From assembly GCF_010093535.1 (NCBI RefSeq), contig NW_022985169.1, positions 1,292,589 to 1,356,588 of the forward strand: a stretch of 64,000 nucleotides of DNA. Direction: 5' to 3'. Shown piece after piece: positions 47,174 to 56,794 of this stretch. A program made the translations under genes and the position numbers. The notes under the pieces are model-generated. The model ran no database searches, was not told the origin of the DNA, and saw nothing but the letters and a program-made list of their open reading frames with translations. Position 1 is the first letter of the stretch. The number at the start of each line of letters is the position of its first letter. The stretch comes from Lindgomyces ingoldianus (taxonomy: Eukaryota; Ascomycota; Dothideomycetes; Pleosporales; Lindgomycetaceae).

Positions 47174-47473
47174 GCTGGGCTAGAATAGGTCATAGGTAGT
47201 GATGATTCGGTTCAAGAAGATGGCATATGTGTAGTGTGCACTTAATGCCACCGTTTTTGCAGAGCATCACCTGGAGGTGAAACAAATGAGGTTCTCCGGA
47301 GAGCATGAGGATGATCTGTGATCCTCAATTGATTGAAATTTTATGAGCAGATCATCTCTTTGGACTGCTGGAAATAGCATGGCGATGAGTGCATGCCCAA
47401 GTCTCTTGTCCATGATGCCATGCCATGCTGAACGCACCATTAACTAAGACCTCTATCCACCCTCACCATTCCT

Positions 47474-49390
47474 CTATACTCGAAAAACCCCAGTCTTGCT
47501 CTTCACGCCATCGAAAATGCAAGTATTGTCTACCGGTACATACTGCTCCGTCATAACTTTAATCACCTCTTGCGAAACGAGACCGCCAGTTAAAGTCGCA
47601 ATGTTGTGAAGTTCAGCACCGCCAGCTCGGACACTATCCGTCAAGATCAGTATGAAGCCAAGAATCATCAACGGGTTCATACTCACAGCTCCTGAACGTA
47701 CTCTCCCACCCATGTCTTGGCTTCCGAGTAGTCTGGGTCTTCGATGAACGTACCAGCCTCTTTGATCAAATCATCCATAATCTTGAAGGCAATTCCAGTC
47801 ATCTTCTCGGTATCCACTTCTGGATTTGTCTCACCAGGAGCCCGGGGGGTTCCACCCAAAGCGTCTTTGTCATGCATTGCCGTGAATTCGTCGAATGCGA
47901 GGAAAGCAATGTATAGGGGAATAAGCGAGTCTTGGAAGGTGAGATTTTGGGCTGCAATGAATGGTAAGTGTTCGAATACGCCAATTTTGAAAGCGGTCCG
48001 GAAGTCTTACCAAGAGATTTCGCCGTATCTCCCCACTTCAATGTCTCACCAGCTTGCACTACTTGGAATGGCCGTCCCCGAACTAATTTGATATGTGCTG
48101 CATTCTTACAAAAAGCTTCCACATCCTTTTCTTCGATCGGCGTACTCCGATTGATATTCCTCTCCAGGAACCGAACACTATCCAGCACCTCCGCAAGATC
48201 CTTCCGTGCTTTCGATTTGTACACGTTCTGTAGCTGAATGTAATCGGATGAGCGAGCCTTCATATCGGGCACGGAACCAGGCAAGGGCAGAACTCCATAT
48301 TTGGTATAGAACAGCGAGACCGCGTGCGCTATTATCCAGAAGCTAGAGGCGTCGTCCTTTAGAAGTAGGCATTCCGGGTCCTTGAAAAGCTCCTTCACAG
48401 CACCACTCGGCTCTGGAGGATTCAATGACTTGAGAACTGCAGCGACTGCTTCGTCGTAATTCTCCTCTCCGCCCTCCGGGTTGTCTGTTCGCGCAGCCTT
48501 CTTCACCATGTCTCTGAACTCGGTTTTCTCTTTGTAGGTCCGCGGTTGTTGACCGTCATGATCCTTCTTCCATACTTCAAGGTAGTGAAGCAGCAGACAA
48601 ACGTATGGAACATGACCGTGATCATCTGAGGCCATGGTGTCCAAACTCTTCGTCTTCTCTTCTGCGAACATTATGAGCTCGGCCCACGGTTTGAGGAGGC
48701 GAAGATCAGTGGTGGTCTCAGGGTCTGGGTGGGTATCTACAATGGGAAATGATGGAGGAAGGTGTATTGAGAAGTGCGAATAGAAGCCGACGGAATGGAT
48801 ATAGAAGAGCTGGACTGAGTTGGCGCTTGCGTAGGCGGATATTTTGGCAAGGAGCTCTGGGCGGATTGGTGCGGCTACGATCACGAGGGTATATGGCTTC
48901 AACGAGTCGGGTTTCGCGAGGAAGGACTCGACGGGCTACATAAGTCAGTCGAGCAATATCTCATAGGTATACACGCTATCAAACCTCAGTGATGAAGTCG
49001 CCTTGTACATCCGGGTTCAGCTCCTTCAGTAGATTGCAAGTATGCTCAGCCCTGGAACCCCCCAAATGCCTTTCTTCGAGGAAGAAGTTCACGCCCAAGT
49101 CTGCCTCAGAGACCACAGCTGAATCCTGTATCGTAAAATAGCCAACGCCAGGAAGCACCAAGTTCTTTAATGTTTCGATACCAACAACACCGGGACCGGA
49201 GTTTACGAGCAGAATATGCGATTCTTCGAGCGCGCGTTGGCCAGTGGGCCCCCAAAGTCGAAGCTGGCGATCATACCTGGACCAAGTCAGTAGCTACACA
49301 CATATGTGGGGTGGAGCTTCAACAGCTCGGACTAGCTCACTTCTTCTCCTTTGCGGTTGGTCCTTGGACGGGAGGAGGCAGATCCGCCAT
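47474..49390 (-). CDS. ULA1: NEDD8-activating enzyme E1 regulatory subunit Ula1/APPBP1
   Basis: Ula1 forms a heterodimer with Uba3 to activate NEDD8/Rub1, which then modifies cullins. Five exons (49390-49341, 49276-48985, 48935-48011, 47951-47687, 47633-47474) give 563 residues. The start MADLPPPVQGPTAKEKKYDR leads into YDRQLRLWGPTGQRALEESH, LLVNSGPGVVGIETLKNLVL and YFTIQDSAVVSEADLGVNFF, the classic half-E1 Rossmann fold. As expected for this subunit, no catalytic Cys domain is evident. Later blocks are VPYVCLLLHYLEVWK, SSFWIIAHAVSLFY and the C-terminal GAELHNIATLTGGLVSQEVI with VPVDNTCIFDGV. Splice sites are GTGAGC/TCCAG, GTTTGA/ATGTAG, GTAAGA/TTGCAG and GTGAGT/GATAG. The GTTTGA donor is weak but fits by frame. 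Confidence 0.93.
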
Positions 49391-49750
49391 AATGAGCTCC
49401 CTTGCAACAACGAAGCGGGAAGAAGCTCGGGAGGGACTTTGTGGGCGTCGTGCTGGGGTTTAAGATGTCTCCAGGCACCGTCGAAATACTGCCGGGCGGT
49501 GAGGGTTCACACTTGTTGCCTCAGGCTCATATTCACACACAAGACATCATGGCAGGGTCCAGGGGCCGAAAGCCGAGCGAGAATTCCCCCCCACCAACAC
49601 ACGATACGAACAACTACATTCGCTCGTTGCGACTATTTCTCTAAACGCGGATCTTCCGTTTTCTAGGTTTGTATTACTCTAAAATTTGAAATTTCGGTGT
49701 TGCATTCGAAGTTCCCTTCTCGTCGTCTCCAGAGGTCTCCCGACCCGTTG
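49391..49750. promoter_or_regulatory. Bidirectional promoter, Ula1 / ribose-5-phosphate isomerase
   Basis: About 360 bp separate the divergent starts (630 bp if the isomerase starts at 50021). No clear TATA box was seen. Several short plus-strand open frames here look like chance. Confidence 0.45.
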
Positions 49751-50946
49751 ATGCGGATAAATATCCTCCGGCAACTGTCAAGTCCGCGGGCGCCGCTCAG
49801 TAGCAGAATTCCTCAGCAAATTCGCTACATAAGTCATCAAAAGCCTCAGTCGCCGCCATACAACCCTCAAAATACTCAATTGATCTCTAAAACTGTTTCT
49901 TCACCTAGCACTGGTTCTTGGACCCGGTTCCTTCAAACTAGACATCTTCCCCGCACCACCAGACTCCCATCGTCGACTTCCGCATCGGGAAAGTTCGACT
50001 CGGAAAAGAACAACGCGAAGATGACAGACTCAACAATCGAATCCGCCAAACGCGCAGCCGCTATTCAAGCCGTCAGCGAGCACTTTGACCCCTCTGCAAC
50101 CCACGTTGGCATCGGGTCTGGCACTACCATTGTCTACGTCGTCGAAGCCATTAAAGAAGCATCGACAAACCCACACATACGCTTCGTTCCCACAGGCTAC
50201 CAATCGCGACAAGTCATTGTGCAAGCTGGATTGACGCCAATTGCATTCGATTCGCTGTCGGAAGATGTCATGTTAGATATTGCATTCGATGGCGCGGATG
50301 AGGTGGACGAGGAGTTGAATTGTATAAAGGGCGGTGGCGCATGCTTGTTTCAGGAGAAGTTGGTTGCGGAGAGAGCGAGGAAGTTCGTCTGTGTTGCAGG
50401 TTCGAAGACCCCTTTCTATTTTCTTCCTCCCCACCTGTAGTCTTGACTTGACACTGACAACCACTTTCAGACTACCGTAAAAACCAATCCCGCCTCCTAA
50501 CAAACTGGCCCACTATCCCAATAGAAGTCGCCCCGATTTCCGTTCCCACTGTCCTCCACTCCCTCCGCGCCCTGGGCTCCCCGAACCCCAAACTCCGCAC
50601 CACCCTCCTCGCAAAATCTGGCCCGCTAAAAACCGACCAAGACTTCTTCATCATTGACGCACCCTTCTCAACCCTCCTGACCACGAGCGACGTCTCCTCG
50701 GGTAAAGGAAAAGGCGACGGCAGTGACAAGACATGGGAGGTGAACAAGCTAAGCCGGGCCATTAAGGAGTTGACGGGTGTGCTAGAGGTGGGGATTTTCT
50801 CGGGGCTGAATGGGACTCAAGCAGAAGCGCTGAGGAGTCAGGATAAGGTTAATATGAATACTATTACTGGCGGGCAGAAACCGGTGGCGGTGTATTTTGG
50901 GATGCAGGATGGGAGCGTGCAGGTGAGGACTGCGGAGGCATCGTGA
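49751..50946 (+). CDS. RKI1: Ribose-5-phosphate isomerase (RpiA type)
   Basis: The enzyme interconverts ribose-5-phosphate and ribulose-5-phosphate in the non-oxidative pentose phosphate pathway. The exons are 49751-50399 and 50471-50946. The family core begins at Met at 50021 ([20 protein letters not shown]) and shows [20 protein letters not shown] (phosphate loop), [30 protein letters not shown] (catalytic Asp) and [18 protein letters not shown]. The second exon holds [10 protein letters not shown] and the C-terminal domain. Starting at 49751 adds 90 residues, rich in Arg, Ser and Pro with no acidic residue in about the first 80, which resembles a mitochondrial presequence; the 284-residue short form is the usual cytosolic enzyme. 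The donor is GTTCGA, an unusual but frame-consistent site. Confidence 0.93.
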
Positions 50947-51273
50947 GGGAGGGAATGGATTGTTGTGGGTGGATGTGTTTTTTTCTATATTGAGTTTTGG
51001 TTGTCGCATGCCTTGTGGCTTACAAGGTGCGAGTGGATGATCTTCATACTCTTATAGGGGTAGAGAAATAACCCCATTTGTCAGTCTCACAGACATTCCC
51101 TGCTCAGAGTGGCGGGAATCGCTCATGCTACAATGATCTTACCTCCCTACTAAGGTTTAATTTGAATACCGTGAATGTGGTACCTATTCTACACAAGGCT
51201 ATCTCCACGCATGAAAGAACCCTAACCCAGATGACGCGAACCTGCATGACTCCGAATCCCACAATAAATACAT

Positions 51274-52260
51274 TCAGCCGAACTGTACATGATGCATACT
51301 CTGGCGCCCAGGTTGCCCCCGAAGCCATACTCGATTTTCCGTCTCCCACCTTCCACCCACACCCTTGTGATGCTTCTCATTGACATCGTTATACCGATCA
51401 CCCACCACAACCTGCAATCGTTTTAACCCCCTCTTCATCATTAGCGCCTCCACAAACGGCTTCCCCAGCGTCGCCCACGTCCAATTCGCATCCGTCATAT
51501 TACTAAACTTCCTAGAGCCCTGCCTCGTCGTTTCCCAGACCAAATGCATACTCCTCAACTGCGTCATATGACCCAGCAATTTATGAATCCCACACTTCAG
51601 CGTATTATCGAAGCACGAATCATTCTTCTTCAGCGCATTGAGTGAGGAATATTTCTTCATTTCATGAACCATTTGGTGGGCTTCGTTTAGATCAATCGAA
51701 CTCCGCGCAATCTGGCTCACGGAATGGCTAGATTGGGGTGCACTGGCGATCTCGCCGATCTCAATGTACAACGTACAGTGCCTGAGATTCGCGAGCAGCG
51801 CGTCTGGAGCATTCCAGAAGTTCGGGAAGGGTGCGGACGCTCGTGGTGTGTTGGATTGCGTGCGTGTGAAGTGGAGCAACATGGGTAACGCCTGGAAAGC
51901 ATTGCTGGCGTAGATGCGTAGGAAGAAGCGCGTGCGTTCATAGAAGGCTTGCCGGTATTCAGATGAGATTTGTTTGGAGACAAGAAGGAGGGCGTGTTTG
52001 TGGAGGGTGGGTTTACGCTGGCCGGTGAAGGGGCTCGTGTAGCCATAGGTTAGCGGGATGCAGCTGAGGTCGAGGACATGGTTGAAGATTTCAAGACGGA
52101 TTTCTGTTGGGAGGTTGCTAAGGGAAGCGGCGCTTGGATCGGAGGGTTTCATATAGTCTACATCCACAGGCGCGAACAATTGAGGGGCTTGCCTAGCACC
52201 TGGAGCTGGTGGACCGGGTGTTGGAGTGGTTTGAGTTCGGGAGGACTGGCAATGATACAT
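51274..52260 (-). CDS. F-box-like/2EXR-type protein of unknown function
   Basis: A single-exon gene of 328 residues starting at 52260 (MYHCQSSRTQTTPTPGPP). The frame is open for another 70 codons upstream, but that part is poorly ordered and lacks conserved features. After a Pro-rich start, residues about 47-65 read LSNLPTEIRLEIFNHVLDLS, the F-box-like motif typical of large fungal families, followed by LLLVSKQISSEYRQAFYERT. Such proteins are usually annotated as F-box or DUF7730 family and may recruit substrates to SCF ligases, but that has rarely been shown. The remainder (LANLRHCTLYIEIGE, RSMHLVWETT, KRLQVVVGDRYND) looks like alternating strands and helices. Confidence 0.72.
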   Translation of the reverse strand: MYHCQSSRTQTTPTPGPPAPGARQAPQLFAPVDVDYMKPSDPSAASLSNLPTEIRLEIFNHVLDLSCIPLTYGYTSPFTGQRKPTLHKHALLLVSKQISSEYRQAFYERTRFFLRIYASNAFQALPMLLHFTRTQSNTPRASAPFPNFWNAPDALLANLRHCTLYIEIGEIASAPQSSHSVSQIARSSIDLNEAHQMVHEMKKYSSLNALKKNDSCFDNTLKCGIHKLLGHMTQLRSMHLVWETTRQGSRKFSNMTDANWTWATLGKPFVEALMMKRGLKRLQVVVGDRYNDVNEKHHKGVGGRWETENRVWLRGQPGRQSMHHVQFG

Positions 52261-53410
52261 GGTGCCTAGACATGAAAGGTTTATCAGAATTGGCAGTATA
52301 GACTGTGCAGAGGCGAGTATTGACGAACACACTTGTTGGGTTGAGTTTGGCGTGTTTTTGTTTCCAGACCGTGGTAAAGCTGAAGCCGGACTGTTGGCTC
52401 TTAATATTCGAGGGTCCCGAGGTCGGAACAGATTCACGTCACATGCAGGGCAGCCTAGTTCCAAGCCCATCAGTCACTTCACAACAACGTATTTGCCCTT
52501 GAATGGTAATTAACACCGGCGCGGAAGATTAGGCTCCAGAGTTTCGATGTGCGCAGACCAGGACGACTCATAACTTGCTCCCAACATCAAGAGTCTGGCG
52601 AGGGAAGGCGTTCAATAGTACGGGAATGCAAGTTAACTCATTAGAACTTACTAACACCAGGCAGAATAGTTAAGTATACTTTAGAGCATACATATCAAGG
52701 ACCCTGCCCCGACGTCCGTATTTATCAACGACTAGTTAAGTCTAAGACGTGCAAGTTCTCTGAGAGGCCACATTAGTTCGTACTATTGACATGTCTACCT
52801 CGAGAGTTGAATTTTCCGCTTATAGTATTGAAAAAACCTATTCCTGGCATTGAATTGACTATGAAAAGCGCTATTCTTCTTCTATGCCCCTTCCTCAGCA
52901 AGAAAAGGATCGGAACATTCCCCGCCTACAACCATGTATTCCACACATCGATAACAGGTAATACAACGGGCCCCCGCTCACAGCTACCATGGGCCGGATA
53001 TCCAAACCATCTATTCCTAGGCTTTAGGCTGGCCTCTATCATTGCAGAATATCAATATAGACTGTGGCCTATGTGGATGGATAGTGGAGAATGCATATCA
53101 GGAAAGATCGCCTGAAGCAGATGAATGCCACCGAATGACAGTGGAACTTTTTCATTGACCATTCATAACCCAATACCTCCACCCTAACGAAATCTCAAAA
53201 ACGCTATGAAAAAAACATGGTGTAAAAGAATCGAAAGTGTGCGTGTGCAATGCCGCACGTATTTTCCCCCCAGATGCAAAATGGGTCGTTTGCGAATGAG
53301 CAATGAAATGAAGGAGCTAGCATAGCTCGCGAATACTACATTCCCTTCCCCCCTTTGCTGTTCATGTAGATCGCAGAATAGAAACCTCTAACACTCTTTC
53401 GCACACGCAT
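52261..53410. other. Intergenic region between AA9 and F-box-like genes
   Basis: 1.15 kb between tandem minus-strand genes. It contains the promoter of the F-box-like gene and the AA9 3' UTR. A 109-codon plus-strand frame at 52786-53115 was not supported by resemblance or composition. Confidence 0.45.
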
Positions 53411-55085
53411 CTAGTAGGCGTGCCCATGGCGTCTGGCATGCATGCTCCGCCTTCTCTTCTCGTACACGTCCATGGTTACGTATTCGATATCCGTCTTGAC
53501 GATCGTGGTGGTGATGGTTACACACTCGTATCCAGGAGGGCAGACCACTTTGGTAGGTTCTGGTGTGGCCTCAGAAGCCGGGGTGGAGATAGGCTTTGGC
53601 TTCGGAGTCTCCGCGACAGTTGGGGCGGCGCTATAGTTGCCGACGTCGGTGGATGATGGTTCTTCTACGGGAGCTGCCGAGGTCTTTGGTGCGGCAGTAG
53701 CAGATGTGTAAACCGGGGGGCTGGTCTTGACTTCGGCGGCAGAGGTAGTTGGCGCCTCAGCAGCACTGGTCTTGGGCGGAGATCCTCCCGTGACTCCTGA
53801 GGTGGGCATGACGAGTCCAACATCGATGGTCTCGGCCTTGGGCGTAAGGTCCTTGCCTTTGTTTGGTGGGCCATTGAAATTTCCGGCGTTGCAAGCATCT
53901 TCGATACCCTTACACTTAGATTCCCAGATCTTGCAACCTGCGTTACCAGTCGGCGGTGAGGTGCTGTAGCAAGTGTTGCCTTGGTCCCAGCAATTCTGAT
54001 TCGCTGCCCAGCATCCAGCCTCATCGGAGTAGGAGGGGACTTCCTTTCCGCACCAGTTGGCATTCTCACAGATGCAAGTATCTGGCTTCAAACCCTGGGT
54101 TTGGGTGGTTTGCGCCTTCACATTGGCACCAGCAGCAGTAGAGCTCGAGGAGAGCTTCGCGACGGCGGGACCAGGAATGGGATACTTGGAGTTATCGGCA
54201 GTGTAGATGTTCCAGCTAACGCTATCCTCCCCAGCCTTGACATATCCAGGAATGCTGACAGTTTCTTCGGGAACTAGATCTCCAGAGCTCTTAACAAAAA
54301 TTTGAGCACAACCAGCATAGAACTAGGAAAATGCATCAGTAAATATCTAACCACTGAAGGAAAAGTCTACAATCTCACCTGTGGGTCCCCTTGGTTAGCG
54401 TTGTGGAGTGCCAGAATTTCAGGGCGTGCGAGATAGTACCCGCCCTTTAGACCAGAAGGAAGAACAATGGACATGAGGCCATTGTTGTCGATCATCTTGT
54501 CGGTGCACCATTGCTTTGTGTCTGCGTTGTAACCATCATCCCAGATCTTAAACCAGCCATCACCGTGACCTAATCATGCAATTAGTACGAAGAACTGGGG
54601 TTAGGAAGAGAGGTAGAGGCATACCTGGATCGTCGACAGCAGAGTCAACTTTCTTTAGGTAGACGGCGCAAGGTCCGTAGTGACCACGATCAAGGCGCTC
54701 CTTGCTGGGGTCATCAGGCCAGGATCGGAATTCGAAAGTCAACGTGGATCCATCGCTGACTGGCTGGACTCGTGAGACTCCAGTCTCGCCGTCGACATCT
54801 AGAAGATCAGTCAGTCCTTGGTCCAATGAACTCGATACATAGGTGTGAACATACTGCATGCCATGTCGTTGCTAGAGAGATCTTCAAGAGGGAATGATGC
54901 CTTTGCTGGGTCCTTCCTCATACGCATCGCAACACCATCACCCTGGAATGTTGTTAGCTTAGTTTTAGCATCAGCAGGATCGTCCGCACTTGAGCAACGC
55001 CATCAACGTAGAAGTCAGTCCAGACTGTGTGCGCCAAAGCTGCGGGCACGGTGGCCAAGGCTAGAAACAAGGATTGGGCCTTCAT
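53411..55085 (-). CDS. AA9 lytic polysaccharide monooxygenase with C-terminal Cys-rich module
   Basis: AA9 enzymes are secreted copper monooxygenases that cleave cellulose and related glucans oxidatively. Five exons (55085-54990, 54942-54855, 54798-54625, 54569-54379, 54322-53411) give 486 residues. The signal peptide (1-18, MKAQSLFLALATVPAALA) is followed by His19, which after cleavage becomes the N-terminal copper ligand (HTVWTDFYVDGVAQGDGVAM). The second ligand is probably His in ILALHNANQGD, and QFYAGCAQIFV carries the axial Tyr region. WFKIWDDGYN and LKGGYYLARPE are further family blocks. Residues about 265-345 form a second module with a dozen Cys (CICENANWCGKE, AGCWAANQNCWDQGN, CKIWESKCKGIEDAC), then a Ser/Thr/Ala/Pro linker and a tail with KRRRSMHARRHGHAY. 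No hydrophobic GPI tail is visible. This suggests wall or substrate targeting. Confidence 0.93.
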
Positions 55086-56794
55086 GGTGATGCTTTAAAT
55101 CCTTTTGATTGATTGAAACTTCGCCGATAGTCGAAAGGAAGTGCAAAGGAACGGATCAAGTCGCTAGGACTCGTGGAGCAAGTTTATAAAAGAATGAATT
55201 GAGTCGACTTGCGACAAATGAGTGAGGAGGGTAGAACCCGGAAAGAAAGACAAAGGTTAGGTTGAAGGCACAGGAACCAGCTCAGAGGTGAGGAGAGATG
55301 GGAAGTGGAGGGGGAGTGTGAGGTTTTGATGTCCAGGCCTTAAAGACTGCGGAGTTCTGAGTCGATCCACCCCTGTGCGGCAAACATTGCTGCCAGGAAC
55401 AGACCGCCATCTTGGAAATTGTTCCTTGAACCGATCTTGGGATGTGCGCGCCCGTCTGTCATTTTCTCTTTCGTTTTCCGTGCGGAGTCAGCCTTAAAGG
55501 CTCCCCAACCAATCAATGGAGCCCACAACTCGGGATTTTGAAACATGAAACATAAACGAGATCGCCAGGGCATCGTTGGCGACGAAGGGGCGTTAAACAC
55601 AGACGCTTGTGGCGTAACCCCAAACAACCTAAATACAGGTGCGGGTCCTGCTCTGACCTTAATTTCTTTCCCCTCTTCTTGTGCTTCTTCCGCATACCGA
55701 TTACTTGCAGATAATGATCAGAACCTGCTGTAGAACACCGGCAGGACAAGTATTCGAAGAGGCAAATGACATCCAGTCGTGCAAATCCCCATTGGCATCA
55801 TCCGCTCGATTACACGAATTTCTCACAGGAGAGGATCGCAATCAAGGACGGGGCTGACGCCGAGAATCTCTACCTGACTAGGCCCATCACATTTTTGATC
55901 TCCTCTCCCGGAGTCAAAGCATCCAATTTCGACTTTTCGGCCTTCTGCCAAGAGACTCCATCTCATCTGAGATCCCGTCTTGTCCGGCTCTTCCGAAAAT
56001 GTCATTTCTGTGCCGCAGCAGGAAGGATGCGTTTGGTTCTGGAATTTGTCCATCACATCGAGAAAATTGAGAAGGGTACAGCTAGAAGCTCATTCTTCCC
56101 CACCCTGTGGCGTGCAGTTGCGGCGTCGGTGTTTCTCTATTGCTACACATGACAAGGAGGCCGCATGCCTCAGCGCTTCCCCCTTGCCTAGAGTTATCAT
56201 TACCATTTGGCGAATTTTCAGTGCAACTTGGCGTTGAGGAATTAGGATGATCTAAAGGCAGAGAGGAGAACCCTTGCTCGCCATAGCCAATGTCGCACAT
56301 CAAAACTGAGTTCATGGATCCCCCACCTGAGAACGTTGGCCCGTGCCTTTCAGCATCCCGGGAACTTTGAAAAGCTATGTCAACAAGCGCACGTCGTATC
56401 TCCTCTCGATTATCTAGTTGCATCGACCTCGCATGTAATCGCATGCTGAATAACCTCCTCTAAATGCGCACTTACTGGCACCGAATTAGTGTCCTCGGAT
56501 AGCTTGTCGTAGATTCCTACGTCTCAGTGGAGTGTTTAGCGAGAGGAGCCGCAAAGCTTCCCGACTCCAGGAAACAGAACGGAGGTTTCTAGTTCTGGCA
56601 ACGATCGAGAAGAGCAAATCGTGCATCGAATGGCAAAGACAGGCCTCCCCTAACTTGACTAGAAGCCACAAATGGAGCATTCGAGTCATATGCTATGCCT
56701 GGGACTCTGTTCACCGGAGTACAAGACTAGAAGGCTCACTAGTAGAGCCAACATGAAGGCCCGATGAACTCGATTCTATAAGTTACTTCGCTGC
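55086..56794. other. Intergenic region of about 1.7 kb
   Basis: No supported gene. Several open frames of 70-128 codons exist on both strands (for example 55766-56152 plus and 56082-56444 minus) without family resemblance or plausible splice joins. The first part is the AA9 promoter. Confidence 0.45.
55183..55188 (-). promoter_or_regulatory. TATA-like element of the AA9 gene
   Basis: TATAAA on the minus strand (TTTTATAAAC context) lies about 100 bp upstream of the AA9 start codon. The position suits a core promoter TATA box with a short 5' UTR, fitting an inducible secreted enzyme. Confidence 0.4.

Noticed and set aside
52261..52470. 70-codon upstream extension of the F-box-like gene
   Set aside because: The frame is open but poorly structured and Arg/Ser/Pro-rich; the start at 52260 gives the expected protein, so it was left out.
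55766..56444. Open frames of 120-128 codons on both strands
   Set aside because: No domain, no convincing start or splice joins, and they overlap one another on opposite strands.
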